Source of the DNA: Thioglobus_A sp964344985 | GTDB lineage: Bacteria > Pseudomonadota > Gammaproteobacteria > PS1 > Pseudothioglobaceae | Assembly: GCA_964344985.1 (NCBI GenBank) | Contig: CAYFPI010000001.1 | Coordinates: 62,001 to 126,000, forward strand | Length of the DNA stretch: 64,000 nucleotides | Direction: 5' to 3' | Shown here: in pieces, positions 7,599-16,824 of the stretch | Position numbering within the stretch: position 1 is the stretch's first letter | How the letters are laid out: each line of letters starts with the position of its first letter | Notes under the pieces: model-generated | What the model saw: the letters and a program-made list of their open reading frames with translations, nothing else | Told to the model about the DNA's origin: nothing | The model's database searches: none | Translations under genes and position numbers: made by a program

Positions 7599-8707
7599 AG
7601 CTTATTGCCCGTATTGTTTTATTAACCGTACTAGCTATTGGACTTAGTGCTACAGCGGCTTATGCTGATAATAACAAACACCAATTTGTGGTTAAGCGTG
7701 GCGACTCATTAAGCAAATATTTCTCATCACTCGGCCTTTCTAAACGCCTGCTGGCTAATTTATTAGCAGCTGATCATCAAAACAAACGCCTTAACCAACT
7801 AAATGTTGGTGACAAAATCACCATACAATTAAAGAAAAACAAACGTTTTAAATCATTAAGTCATCAAAGCATTGGTAAAAACAAAATAACCATTACTTTA
7901 CATGGCTATGATTTTTACACCTCTAGTAATGGCACAGCCCCAGCCAAACAAACACTAGATAAGACGGTTGTTGTTATTAAGCATTCTTTTGGTGCTGATG
8001 CACAAAAAAAAGGTCTTTCTCTTAGCGCCATTAATACCGTGGTTGATGCACTCTCTTGGGATTTGGATTTTGGCTCAGATTTACAAACAGGAGACCAATT
8101 TATCATTATAGGCAAGGGCGATAAGCCTGAAGCTATTATCTACAAAGGCAACAATAAACGCATTGAAGCATTTGCTTACGGTGATAAAAATGGCCAAACT
8201 CATTATTACAATCGTTATGGGAAATCGCTTAATTCATCTTTTTTAAAGGCCCCACTTAAGTACAAGCGTATCAGCTCTAAATTTCAACTAAAACGCTATC
8301 ATCCTATTTTAAAAACTTACCGCCCTCATCGAGCTGTCGATTATGCAGCTGACTACGGAACCCCAGTTTATTCAACGGCAGATGGTGTTATTAAAACCAA
8401 AGGTCGAAAAGGTGCGCTCGGAAAATCTGTATCGATCAAACACGGCGCTAACTACGTAACGGTGTATGCTCACCTGTCTAACTATGCTAGAGGGTTACAT
8501 ACCAACAAGAAGGTAAAAAGAGGTCAAACCATTGGCTATGTTGGGTCCACAGGAAGATCTACAGGCCCTCATCTTCACTACGAGTTGCGCTATAAAGGCA
8601 AAAGGAAAAATCCACTAACCTATAAAACACCAAAACAAAAAAGCATTAGTCGAAGCCAACTCTGGGATTTTAGAACCAAAGTCAATCAAATTCTAAACAG
8701 TCTTTAA
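7595..8707 (+). CDS. M23-family peptidoglycan endopeptidase (MepM-like)
   Basis: Probable periplasmic DD-endopeptidase that cuts peptide cross-links during wall growth. Signal peptide about residues 1-24 (ends TAAYA-D). An OapA/LysM-like domain follows (QFVVKRGDSLSKYFSSLGLS). The lysostaphin-type domain carries the Zn-binding HRAVDYAADYGTPV (HxxxD) and HLHYELR (HxH) motifs plus YAHLSN. It overlaps dxr by four bases. In many gammaproteobacteria this slot after dxr holds rseP and bamA; here a wall hydrolase takes the place. Stop codon overlaps the convergent gene at 8704. Confidence 0.9.
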   Translation: MKLIARIVLLTVLAIGLSATAAYADNNKHQFVVKRGDSLSKYFSSLGLSKRLLANLLAADHQNKRLNQLNVGDKITIQLKKNKRFKSLSHQSIGKNKITITLHGYDFYTSSNGTAPAKQTLDKTVVVIKHSFGADAQKKGLSLSAINTVVDALSWDLDFGSDLQTGDQFIIIGKGDKPEAIIYKGNNKRIEAFAYGDKNGQTHYYNRYGKSLNSSFLKAPLKYKRISSKFQLKRYHPILKTYRPHRAVDYAADYGTPVYSTADGVIKTKGRKGALGKSVSIKHGANYVTVYAHLSNYARGLHTNKKVKRGQTIGYVGSTGRSTGPHLHYELRYKGKRKNPLTYKTPKQKSISRSQLWDFRTKVNQILNSL

Positions 8708-9318
8708 TACTCTTGCTCTAACAGCCAGTCTTGCCAGCTTAATGGTTGTAAATCAGATAAATAATCCAGCTTAATATATTTGTCTTGATAAGTTTGTGCG
8801 CCCGGCACTTTGTTTAATATTGCATACGTAATCAACTCGTCAATATAAGCCCCTCTCTTGGTGCCGGGAACTAAAGACTCATTGCGAATAATGGCTGCCA
8901 TCATGGCAGATTTGGCATTACCGTGAATCTTAAAAGACTCTTCAAATAAATTCAATGCTAAAAACTCATTTTTAATAAATCCATTACTGCCATCAAGCAA
9001 ATACAACCCGTATTCATATAAAGCTGGATCATAGCTTTGACGTACTAAGTTAATAAGAACCTCGTTGGCCTCATGTTCACGCGGAGCATAGCCCATCAGC
9101 TCGCTGCCTTGACGAACCTGCTTTGATGCTTCATACATAGCATCCAAATCACCCATGTCGAATGCGCCTTTTAGTAATAACGCTTGACCACGTAAAACCA
9201 CATCTCGAGAAGAAATTTCATTGCCAATTTGAATGAGTCGGAGCGCACCGTCTGAAAGCGGGGAGGCGCTAACAACTGAACTGAAAAGGGCTATAACAAG
9301 TATTAACTTTTTTAGCAT
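8704..9318 (-). CDS. Exported protein with Sel1/TPR-like helical repeats, function unknown
   Basis: 204 residues with a clear signal peptide (MLKKLILVIALFSSVVSASP). The rest is helical, with stretches such as DPALYEYGLYLLDGSNGFIKNEFLALNLFEESFKIHG that resemble Sel1-like repeats. No catalytic motif seen. It converges on the M23 peptidase gene, and the two stop codons share bases in a TTAA. The name rests on repeat appearance only. Confidence 0.7.
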   Translation of the reverse strand: MLKKLILVIALFSSVVSASPLSDGALRLIQIGNEISSRDVVLRGQALLLKGAFDMGDLDAMYEASKQVRQGSELMGYAPREHEANEVLINLVRQSYDPALYEYGLYLLDGSNGFIKNEFLALNLFEESFKIHGNAKSAMMAAIIRNESLVPGTKRGAYIDELITYAILNKVPGAQTYQDKYIKLDYLSDLQPLSWQDWLLEQEY

Positions 9319-9376
9319 AACGGTTTATTTTCAATTTTACCACAACTCACTCTTTATGAATAAACACACAGCCTGG

Positions 9377-9382
9377 TACAAT
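9377..9382 (+). promoter_or_regulatory. -10 element of purC
   Basis: TGGTACAAT, an extended -10, about 49 bases upstream of the GTG start of purC. The -35 region is not convincing. Confidence 0.45.
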
Positions 9383-9430
9383 TCATTAAAATGACGTTTA
9401 ATAGTTATTCAACCCCATAAGGAACAATCA

Positions 9431-10306
9431 GTGGAAACCTTATTTGAGACCAATTTAAGCTTGCCGCTTATACAAAAAGGCAAAGTAAGAGATATTTATG
9501 ATATTGACGAAAAGCGCATGCTGATTGTCACTACTGATAGGCTAAGTGCTTTTGATGTTGTATTTGACCAACCCATTGCCAAAAAAGGGGCGGTACTTAC
9601 CTCAGTGGCAAACTTTTGGTTTGATAAAACTGAGCACATTATTCCCAATCATTTAACTCATGACTCTTTAGACAGCGTTTTATCTCAAGATGAGGCCAAA
9701 CAAGTTGAAGGCCGTGCAATTATTGTCAAAAAACTTAAACCCTTAGCTGTTGAAGCCATTGTACGAGGCTACATTATTGGATCTGGCTGGAAAGATTATC
9801 AAAAAACTGGAAAAGTGTGTGGCATTAACCTTCCTCAAAATTTACGTCTGGCTGATAAACTACCTGAAGTGCTTTATACACCATCCACTAAGGCTGAGGT
9901 TGGCGGCCACGACATGAATGTTGATTTTGAAACAACCATTAAAATACTGGGCAAAGACATGGCTGAACAAGTCAAACAAGCAAGTTTAAAGATTTATGAA
10001 TATGCTAGTGATTATGCTCTGGAACGCGGCATTATTATTGCTGATACTAAATTTGAATTTGGTTTGGATGAAAACAATCAGCTTACATTGATGGATGAAG
10101 TGTTAACACCTGACTCATCGCGTTTTTGGTCAACCGATGATTATCAAGTAGGCGCTAGCCCAAGCAGTTTTGATAAACAAATTGTACGTGATTACTTGGA
10201 GACACTTGACTGGGATAAAACTCCGCCTGCGCCCACATTGCCAGAGCATGTCATACAACAAACTGCTGACAAATACAAACAAGCACAGCAACTACTTACT
10301 AGTTAG
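9431..10306 (+). CDS. purC: Phosphoribosylaminoimidazole-succinocarboxamide synthase PurC
   Basis: SAICAR synthetase, the ATP-dependent ligation of aspartate to CAIR in purine synthesis. 291 residues, the longer form of the family. Motifs: KGKVRDIYDIDEKRMLIVTTDRLSAFD near the N-terminus, EAIVRGYIIGSGWKDY, ADTKFEFG and the MDEVLTPDSSRFW nucleotide loop. Start is GTG 9431, supported by an AAGGAAC Shine-Dalgarno 6-7 bases upstream. Confidence 0.97.
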   Translation: METLFETNLSLPLIQKGKVRDIYDIDEKRMLIVTTDRLSAFDVVFDQPIAKKGAVLTSVANFWFDKTEHIIPNHLTHDSLDSVLSQDEAKQVEGRAIIVKKLKPLAVEAIVRGYIIGSGWKDYQKTGKVCGINLPQNLRLADKLPEVLYTPSTKAEVGGHDMNVDFETTIKILGKDMAEQVKQASLKIYEYASDYALERGIIIADTKFEFGLDENNQLTLMDEVLTPDSSRFWSTDDYQVGASPSSFDKQIVRDYLETLDWDKTPPAPTLPEHVIQQTADKYKQAQQLLTS

Positions 10307-10312
10307 CAACCA

Positions 10313-11113
10313 ATGCGCTTAAGTGGTTTGATTAGCAAAATGCACACCCATCTTATTGGGAATAGTGCTCAGTATCAACTCCCAATTGGAGACAAATTAC
10401 TCAATATGAATGATTTGGTGGGCGAGGAGATTTCGCTCAAATTTAACAATCATATTGAGTGCTGCAACTGCGGAAAAACCACAAAAAAAAGTTATTCTCA
10501 AGGGTATTGCTATCCTTGTTCTCAAAAATTAGCAAGCTGTGATTTATGCATCATGAAACCAGAAACCTGTCATTATCATTTAGGAACTTGCAGAGAGCCT
10601 GAATGGGGACTTAGCAATTGCTTTAATCCTCATGTGGTTTACTTGGCTAATTCTTCTGGTGTGAAAGTTGGTATTACACGCAAAAGCAATATTCCAAGTC
10701 GTTGGATTGATCAAGGCGCAATCTGCGCTCTACCCATACTCGAGGTTGATACGCGTCTAAAGTCTGGCCAAATTGAAGTTGCGCTTAAAGCCTTTGTTGC
10801 TGATAAAACCAACTGGAGAAAAATGCTAACAAACAATGTTGAGACACTAGATTTGGCAAGCCTTAAACAAGAGCTAATTCCCAACATATCAGAACTTATC
10901 GACTCAACCGGTGCGACACTACTAGACAATGAAGCTTTGGAAATAAACTACCCTGTGGTAGAATATCCGGGCAAAATTAATTCGTTAAATTTTGACAAAA
11001 CACCAAGCATAACTGGTGTGTTAAAAGGCATTAAAGCACAATACCTTATTCTAGATTGTGGTGTGCTGAATGTGCGAAAATTTAGCGCTTACAATATTGA
11101 TTTAACTTATTAA
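10313..11113 (+). CDS. DUF2797 family protein
   Basis: 266 residues. An N-terminal Cys-rich segment (CCNCGKTTKKSYSQGYCYPC, then CDLC and CHYHLGTC) probably binds zinc. It is followed by NPHVVYLANSSGVKVGITR and RWIDQGA, the conserved core of DUF2797, which recalls a GIY-YIG-like fold. No function is established to my knowledge. It lies 6 bases after purC and 10 bases before the FKBP gene, so probably co-transcribed with both. Confidence 0.8.
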   Translation: MRLSGLISKMHTHLIGNSAQYQLPIGDKLLNMNDLVGEEISLKFNNHIECCNCGKTTKKSYSQGYCYPCSQKLASCDLCIMKPETCHYHLGTCREPEWGLSNCFNPHVVYLANSSGVKVGITRKSNIPSRWIDQGAICALPILEVDTRLKSGQIEVALKAFVADKTNWRKMLTNNVETLDLASLKQELIPNISELIDSTGATLLDNEALEINYPVVEYPGKINSLNFDKTPSITGVLKGIKAQYLILDCGVLNVRKFSAYNIDLTY

Positions 11114-11123
11114 GGAAAACACA

Positions 11124-11277
11124 ATGGCAGATTTAATTATTGAAGACCTAAATATTGGCGAAGGCGATGCGTGTAAAGCTGGAGATCATGTATCTATGCA
11201 CTACACTGGCTGGCTGACCAATGGAAAAAAATTTGACTCTAGTGTCGATAGAAATGATCCTTTTGATTTTCAACTGG
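11124..11277 (+). CDS. FKBP-type peptidyl-prolyl isomerase, 3' part lost in gap
   Basis: The N-terminal 51 residues are visible (MADLIIEDLNIGEGDACKAGD then VSMHYTGWLTNGKKFDSS), matching the small single-domain FKBP fold: the YTGWLxNGKxFDSS strand forms part of the active pocket. The rest lies in the N run from 11278. A normal protein of about 108 residues needs around 170 more bases, more than the 68 N shown, so the gap must be longer than drawn. Confidence 0.85.
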
Positions 11278-11345
11278 NNNNNNNNNNNNNNNNNNNNNNN
11301 NNNNNNNNNNNNNNNNNNNNNNNNNNNNNNNNNNNNNNNNNNNNN
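11278..11345. other. Assembly gap (68 N)
   Basis: Hides the end of the FKBP gene and the region just upstream of alaC, including any promoter. The FKBP length shows that its true size exceeds 68 bases. Confidence 0.95.
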
Positions 11346-11352
11346 TACTATT

Positions 11353-12540
11353 ATGAACGACGATTTTCCACGTATTAAAAGACTGCCTGCTTATGTTTTT
11401 GCTGTAACAAACGAGCTCAAATCTAAGGCGCGTGCGCGTGGTGAAGATATTATTGATTTTGGTATGGGCAATCCTGATCAGCCAACACCTGATCATATTG
11501 TTGAAAAATTAGTAGAGGCTGCGCGTCGAAAGGACACACACAGATATTCAACCTCTCGCGGCATACCCAGGCTTCGTCGTGCCATCTCAAACTGGTACAA
11601 AAAACGCTTTGACGTTGACATTGATCCTGATTCAGAGGCCATTGTTACTATTGGCTCTAAAGAGGGGCTGGCTAATTTAGCGCAAGCAGTGGTGGGCAGT
11701 GGAGATACAGTATTGGTACCAAACCCAGCTTACCCTATCCATCCCTATGGATTTGTTATTGCCGGTGCCGACATTCAACATGTGCCTTGTGGTCCTGAGG
11801 ATGACTTTTTAGCTGAATTAGAAAGATCTATTAAAAACACTTGGCCAAAGCCTAAAATGCTGGTGCTTAACTACCCGTCCAACCCAACAACAGAGTGTGT
11901 TGATATTGAATTTTTTGAGTATTTAATCAAAATTGCTAAAGAACATGAAATATGGGTAGTGCAAGATTTGGCTTATGCCGATATTGCTTTTGATGGCTAT
12001 GTAGCGCCTAGTATTATGCAAGTTAAGGGCGCTAAAGATATTGCTGTAGAATTTTTCTCATTATCAAAGAGTTACAATATGCCAGGTTGGCGAGTTGGCT
12101 TCATGGTGGGCAATCCAACTCTGGTGGGTGCACTTGCAAAAATTAAATCCTACTTAGATTATGGCATGTTTACTCCGATTCAAGTTGCTGCTATTGAGGC
12201 GCTTGAAGGTGACCAAACGTGTGTGCAAGAAATTTCTGACATGTATCAAGATAGACGTGATGTTCTTTGTGCAGGTCTTAATTCAATTGGCTGGGAAGTT
12301 ACCCCTCCCAAGGCCACTATGTTTGTATGGGCCAAAATTCCAGAATTTTACCAACAAATGGGCTCCTTAGAATTTACCAAAAAACTACTCAAAATTGCTA
12401 AAGTGGGCGTTTCTCCAGGCATTGGGTTTGGCGACTATGGTGATCAATATGTACGCTTTGGTTTAATTGAAAATGAACACCGAACGCGCCAGGCAGTCCG
12501 AGGTATTCGAGAAATGTTTAAACAAGACGGTCTGTTATAA
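11353..12540 (+). CDS. alaC: Alanine-type aminotransferase (AlaC/YfdZ-like)
   Basis: PLP-dependent class I/II aminotransferase, most like glutamate-pyruvate aminotransferase AlaC. ATG 11353 (MNDDFPRIKRLPAYVFA) matches the family N-terminus. Motifs: DFGMGNPDQPTP, NPAYPIHPYG, NYPSNPTTE, and the PLP-lysine SLSKSYNMPGWRVGF. Length 395 residues is normal. In relatives this gene often precedes hom; here the neighbour on the right is a P-loop ATPase, then metA. The start lies 8 bases after the gap, so its upstream context is unseen. Confidence 0.9.
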   Translation: MNDDFPRIKRLPAYVFAVTNELKSKARARGEDIIDFGMGNPDQPTPDHIVEKLVEAARRKDTHRYSTSRGIPRLRRAISNWYKKRFDVDIDPDSEAIVTIGSKEGLANLAQAVVGSGDTVLVPNPAYPIHPYGFVIAGADIQHVPCGPEDDFLAELERSIKNTWPKPKMLVLNYPSNPTTECVDIEFFEYLIKIAKEHEIWVVQDLAYADIAFDGYVAPSIMQVKGAKDIAVEFFSLSKSYNMPGWRVGFMVGNPTLVGALAKIKSYLDYGMFTPIQVAAIEALEGDQTCVQEISDMYQDRRDVLCAGLNSIGWEVTPPKATMFVWAKIPEFYQQMGSLEFTKKLLKIAKVGVSPGIGFGDYGDQYVRFGLIENEHRTRQAVRGIREMFKQDGLL

Positions 12541-12568
12541 TAGCCAAAATAACATTAAAATCAAACGC

Positions 12569-13405
12569 ATGAGATTATCTGCTGACGAGTTCAAAAACGC
12601 TAAACACAAGCGCCTTACTTTGCTCGGCATGTCTGGTGTAGGCAAAACTCATTTGGCAAAGCTACTCTCGCCACAAAATCAGTTTTTCCATTATTCAGGT
12701 GATTATCGCATTGGCGCTGAATACCTAAATTCAGCCATCTTGGACAACATTAAAGAGCGTGTCAGACAAGACAAATGGCTAAGCAGTTTATTAGAAAATG
12801 AATCAATTAGTATTCATAATCACATCACCTTTGACAATTTATCTTCGGTTTCTAGCTTTTTAGGCAAGGTCGGCAACCCTGAACAAGGCGGGCTACCCAT
12901 TGATGAATTTATGCGCCGTCAAGAATTGCATAGACAAGCAGAAGTTCGCACCATGCTTGACGTGCCCGAGTTTATCAATAAAGCTCAAGACCAAGGTATT
13001 GATAACTTTATCAATGATGCGGGCGGGTCCTTGTGTGAATTGGATGACGATACAGTCTACCAATCTTTATCTGAACACACGCTAATTCTTTATATTCGCG
13101 CTAGCAAGAACAATGAACAGGCACTTATTGAGCGTGCACAAACTCACCCCAAGCCGCTTTATTATCAAGCTGAATTTTTAAACGAGCAGCTAAAGGTTTA
13201 TTTGAATGAGCAACAGCTTACTTATGTAGCGCAAATCAACCCTGATGAATTTGTACGTTGGATTTTTCCCAAACTGCTTGAACACAGAAAACCAAAATAT
13301 GAATTCATTGCAAAGCGGTATGGATACACCATTGATAGCGAGGACCTTTACCAGTGTAGGACCACTGATGAAGTAATGACGCTTATTTGTGGAGCACTAG
13401 ACTAA
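12569..13405 (+). CDS. P-loop ATPase/kinase-like protein, function unknown
   Basis: Walker A motif LLGMSGVGKTHLAK near residues 18-31. The remainder lacks a recognisable catalytic signature; an NDAGGSLCELDDD stretch is probably part of the core. About 278 residues from ATG 12569. The frame is open further upstream to 12467, but that would overlap alaC, so the internal ATG is preferred. Stop overlaps metA start (TAATG), and the position between alaC and metA suggests an amino-acid-related or regulatory job, which is only a guess. Confidence 0.75.
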   Translation: MRLSADEFKNAKHKRLTLLGMSGVGKTHLAKLLSPQNQFFHYSGDYRIGAEYLNSAILDNIKERVRQDKWLSSLLENESISIHNHITFDNLSSVSSFLGKVGNPEQGGLPIDEFMRRQELHRQAEVRTMLDVPEFINKAQDQGIDNFINDAGGSLCELDDDTVYQSLSEHTLILYIRASKNNEQALIERAQTHPKPLYYQAEFLNEQLKVYLNEQQLTYVAQINPDEFVRWIFPKLLEHRKPKYEFIAKRYGYTIDSEDLYQCRTTDEVMTLICGALD

Positions 13406-14469
13406 TGCCTCTAATTGCCCATTCTAACCTGCCTTCATTTAAGCGTCTTGAATCTGAAGGGGAGACCATTCTTTCTAAGAATAGAGCCAATCACCAAACA
13501 ATTCGAGAACTACATATTGGTTTATTAAACATGATGCCAGATGCAGCGCTTGAGGCAACTGAGCGTCAATTTTTTCGCCTAATTGGACATTCCAATCAGA
13601 TTGCACAGTTCTACTTGCATCCATTCACACTATCTTCTATCAAACGTGGCGAGAAAGCAGCTGGGCATGTTGACAAATATTACCAAACATTCGAGCAGAT
13701 TAAGGCTCAAGGTCTAGACGCACTCATCATTACTGGGGCGCATGTTGAGCAAGCTGATTTACAAAAAGCACCTTTTTACAACCAACTAAAAGAAGTGATT
13801 GATTGGTCTTATGAGCACGTAACCTCAACACTATGCTCTTGCTTAGCAACACATGCGGTTATGGAGTTTAAGTACAATAAAAAACGTCAGGCCATGAATG
13901 AAAAATGCTGGGGCGTATTTGAACATAAAATCAAAGACCGTTCGCATCCGCTGATGAGTGGTGTAAATACTGGATTTAACGTACCTCACTCTCGTTTTAA
14001 CGAAATTACCAAAGAACAATTTTCTGATGCTGGTATAAAAATCTTAGTCGAAGGTGATGTTGGCGTTCATCTTGGTGTTAGTGAAGACTTGCTAAGAGTG
14101 GTTTTCTTTCAAGGACACCCTGAATATGACACTATTAGCTTATTAAAAGAATATAAGCGTGAAATCATATCTTACCTTACGAAAACTCGTGCTGATTATC
14201 CAGTTTTCCCAAAAAATTATCTAACTGAGCAAAACAAAGCCATACTAAACGAATATAAAGATAGGCTGTTGTCTGGCGAGTTTAGTATTAATGATTTTCC
14301 AGAAGCGCTTATCAGTCAAACACTAGGCAACACATGGCACGATGCAACCAGTGGCATCATCAACAACTGGATTGGTTGTGTGTATCAGGTTACTCATGAA
14401 GACATTCGCAAGCCTTTCATGGACAACATTGATCCTAATGACCCTCTTGGGTTAAAACAAAAAGCTTAA
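13405..14469 (+). CDS. metA: Homoserine O-acyltransferase, MetA family
   Basis: Acylates homoserine in the first committed step of methionine synthesis. 354 residues. Motifs: LNMMPDAALEATERQF, DALIITGAHVEQ, HVTSTLCSCLATHA with the nucleophile aligning to Cys146, VPHSRF and the FFQGHPEYD loop holding catalytic His and Glu. In studied MetA enzymes the residue after TGAPx is Gly in succinyl-CoA users and Glu in acetyl-CoA users; here it is Glu115 (TGAHVE), which argues for acetyl-CoA. Start is ATG 13405, coupled to the ATPase gene by TAATG; the frame is open upstream from a TTG at 13387. Confidence 0.9.
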   Translation: MPLIAHSNLPSFKRLESEGETILSKNRANHQTIRELHIGLLNMMPDAALEATERQFFRLIGHSNQIAQFYLHPFTLSSIKRGEKAAGHVDKYYQTFEQIKAQGLDALIITGAHVEQADLQKAPFYNQLKEVIDWSYEHVTSTLCSCLATHAVMEFKYNKKRQAMNEKCWGVFEHKIKDRSHPLMSGVNTGFNVPHSRFNEITKEQFSDAGIKILVEGDVGVHLGVSEDLLRVVFFQGHPEYDTISLLKEYKREIISYLTKTRADYPVFPKNYLTEQNKAILNEYKDRLLSGEFSINDFPEALISQTLGNTWHDATSGIINNWIGCVYQVTHEDIRKPFMDNIDPNDPLGLKQKA

Positions 14470-14544
14470 CAAAAATCAAAACTTAATCCATTTTCTATTT
14501 TTTTGGTTTATCATAATCTTACTAAAAACTATACAGGGGAGAGT

Positions 14545-14745
14545 ATGGAAACATTAAGTGTCATCAATTATGCGCTCTTAGCACTAACAGCCGTTTGGAC
14601 TTTATTTATTTTGTACAATATCCAGCTTAATTGCAAACAGCAGTGCAATCTGGACACCGTTAAAAAATGCATTGCCACGTATGTTTTTGGTCTGGTGTTA
14701 ATCTTTGTGCTTTATTTGGCGCATCGCTGGGTTTTATTGGGATAG
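14545..14745 (+). CDS. Small two-helix membrane protein, function unknown
   Basis: 66 residues from ATG 14545, chosen because GGGGAG sits about 4 bases upstream; the frame is open from 14503. Two hydrophobic segments (residues about 5-22 and 44-62) flank a hydrophilic loop with Cys pairs (LNCKQQCNLDTVKKC). No family recognised. Lies between metA and mutY, 9 bases before the latter. Confidence 0.65.
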   Translation: METLSVINYALLALTAVWTLFILYNIQLNCKQQCNLDTVKKCIATYVFGLVLIFVLYLAHRWVLLG

Positions 14746-14754
14746 TTTGAGCCA

Positions 14755-15819
14755 TTGAGGTCATTTTCACCTGAGCTGCTATCGTGGTTTGATCAATATG
14801 GTCGAAAAGATCTCCCTTGGCAGACAGCAGAAAATTCTACTGATACACTAAGCACTGGCATCAATATCTATTACACATGGTTAAGCGAAATTATGTTGCA
14901 ACAGACACAAGTTGCAACAGTTATTGATTATTTCAGCCGATTTATCAGTCACTTTCCAACAATAGCATCATTAGCCAGTGCTAGCGAAGACAATGTATTG
15001 GAACAATGGTCAGGACTGGGATATTATGCACGAGCCAGAAACTTACATAAAAGTGCGAAAATTATTACCGAAAACTATCAAGGGGCTTTTCCAGATAATT
15101 TTAATGATGTTGTTAGATTGCCAGGCATAGGACGCTCAACAGCTGGTGCAATATTATCCATTGGCTTTAAACAACCTTATGCAATTCTAGATGGCAATGT
15201 TAAGCGTGTACTTGCCAGATATCATCAATTAAAAGGTCATTATGGACAAAACAAAACATTAAATAAACTATGGGAGTTGGCCGAACTTCACACGCCGAAT
15301 AAACGCAACAATCACTACACTCAAGCAATTATGGATCTAGGCGCAACCATTTGCAAGCGCAATAATCCTGATTGCAAATCATGCCCTATTAGCACTCGAT
15401 GCCTGTCTAATATCAATCACACTCAAAACATCTACCCCAATCCAAAGCCTAAGAAAGTCAAGCCTACTCGCTCTGTAGCAATGCTGATTTTCACTCACAA
15501 TAATCAAGTACACTTAGAAAAACGACCAGAGCGTGGCATTTGGGGAGGATTGTGGAGTTTTGTTGAATGTCAAGATTCTAATGACTCTATTCAACAATCA
15601 ATCGCAAACTTTGGATTGTCACATACAAAAGTTCAAAGCTTAGAAAAATTTAAACACACTTTTACTCACTATCACTTATATATTCATCCGGTAGTTATTG
15701 AGTGTCTTTCAACAACAGACAATTTTTTTGCCATTGAACAGCCTGGCGTTGGCACGCCCAAACCTGTTGCAAAAATTTTGTCACAACTAACAACAAACAA
15801 TCGATACTCAGCGGCTTGA
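14755..15819 (+). CDS. mutY: A/G-specific adenine DNA glycosylase MutY
   Basis: Removes adenine mispaired with 8-oxoguanine. 354 residues, normal length. N-terminal WFDQYGRKDLPWQ, LQQTQVATVIDYF, helix-hairpin-helix LPGIGRSTAGAIL with the catalytic Asp in ILDGNVKRVL, and the [4Fe-4S] motif C-x6-C-x2-C-x5-C (CKRNNPDCKSCPISTRC). A C-terminal Nudix-like 8-oxoG recognition domain follows. The start is TTG 14755; no ATG or GTG lies near, and this matches the length of homologues, though no clear Shine-Dalgarno is seen. Confidence 0.95.
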   Translation: MRSFSPELLSWFDQYGRKDLPWQTAENSTDTLSTGINIYYTWLSEIMLQQTQVATVIDYFSRFISHFPTIASLASASEDNVLEQWSGLGYYARARNLHKSAKIITENYQGAFPDNFNDVVRLPGIGRSTAGAILSIGFKQPYAILDGNVKRVLARYHQLKGHYGQNKTLNKLWELAELHTPNKRNNHYTQAIMDLGATICKRNNPDCKSCPISTRCLSNINHTQNIYPNPKPKKVKPTRSVAMLIFTHNNQVHLEKRPERGIWGGLWSFVECQDSNDSIQQSIANFGLSHTKVQSLEKFKHTFTHYHLYIHPVVIECLSTTDNFFAIEQPGVGTPKPVAKILSQLTTNNRYSAA

Positions 15820-15844
15820 CAAACAATTAGATTAAAATATCTTT

Positions 15845-16824
15845 ATGGATATTGTTCGCGGACTGCATAACTTAGAAAAACACACAGGAAGTGCTGTCAC
15901 CATTGGTAATTTTGACGGCGTCCATGTAGGGCATCAAAACATTATCAAACGCCTTGTAAATCAAGCAAAATCCCTTGGGGTGCCTGCTGTTGTAATTTCT
16001 TTTTCACCCACGCCGCAAAGCTTCTTTGGTCAATCACAAGCAACCATAAGCAACTTTAAAGAAAAACACTTGCTGTTGTCTCAACTTGGAGTGGATAAGC
16101 ATATTATTATTAATTTTAATCAACAATTTTCTGAGTTAAGCGCTGAATCTTTTATTCAAAAAGATAAGCTCGCAATGCGCTACTGCTTGATTGGTGATGA
16201 TTTTCGTTTTGGTGCAAAGCGCCAAGGAGACTTTAATTTATTAAAAACCTATTCAACACACGCCTCAAGTTTTGAAGTTGAAAATACACAAAGCATATTA
16301 TGCAACGACTGTAGAGCTAGCAGTTCTAATATCCGAAATTTGCTAGAAACTGGAGATTTTAAAACTGCAACACAAATGCTGGGCAGAGAATTCTCAATAG
16401 CAGGAAAAATTATTCATGGTCAACAAATGGGCAGAACCATTAATTTTCCCACCATAAACATTCCAATTAAACGCGATATTAGCCCTCTACTGGGTGTATT
16501 TGCAGTTGACATAAAACTCAACAAACAAAACTATCATGGAGTTTGTAATCTTGGCAAGCGACCTACTGTTAATGGTAAAAAAATACTACTTGAGGTCTTT
16601 ATTTTTGACTTTAATTCCAATGTGTACGGCCAGTGTGCAGAGGTGTTTTTTAAGCATAAAATCAGAGATGAGCAAAAATTCGATTCGTTNNNNNNNNNNA
16701 TTTTTGGCGCGAAAAAAACTTACCAAAGATTCTTGACGCATTAAAACAACAAATCAAAAAAGATACTCAGGCTGCCAAAAGTTTTTTTAACTTGCCTTCC
16801 AACCCAGTGTCTGACCTGCCATAA
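15845..16824 (+). CDS. ribF: Bifunctional riboflavin kinase / FAD synthetase RibF (contains assembly gap)
   Basis: Makes FMN and then FAD from riboflavin. The N-terminal nucleotidyltransferase domain has TIGNFDGVHVGHQNII and LIGDDFRFGAKRQGDF; the kinase domain has GREFSIAGKIIHGQQMGRTINFPTINI. A 10-N run (16690-16699) breaks the frame after IRDEQKFDS. Past it, a different frame reads LDALKQQIKKDTQAAKSFF, the usual RibF C-terminus, and ends at TAA 16822-16824. I therefore extend the gene to 16824 rather than to the stop at 16744. The end overlaps the convergent pyrC by 38 bases. Confidence 0.88.

Noticed and set aside
15845..16744. ribF ending at 16744 (tail IFGAKKTYQRFLTH)
   Set aside because: That tail is read in a frame set by a false gap length; another frame gives the normal RibF C-terminus to 16824.
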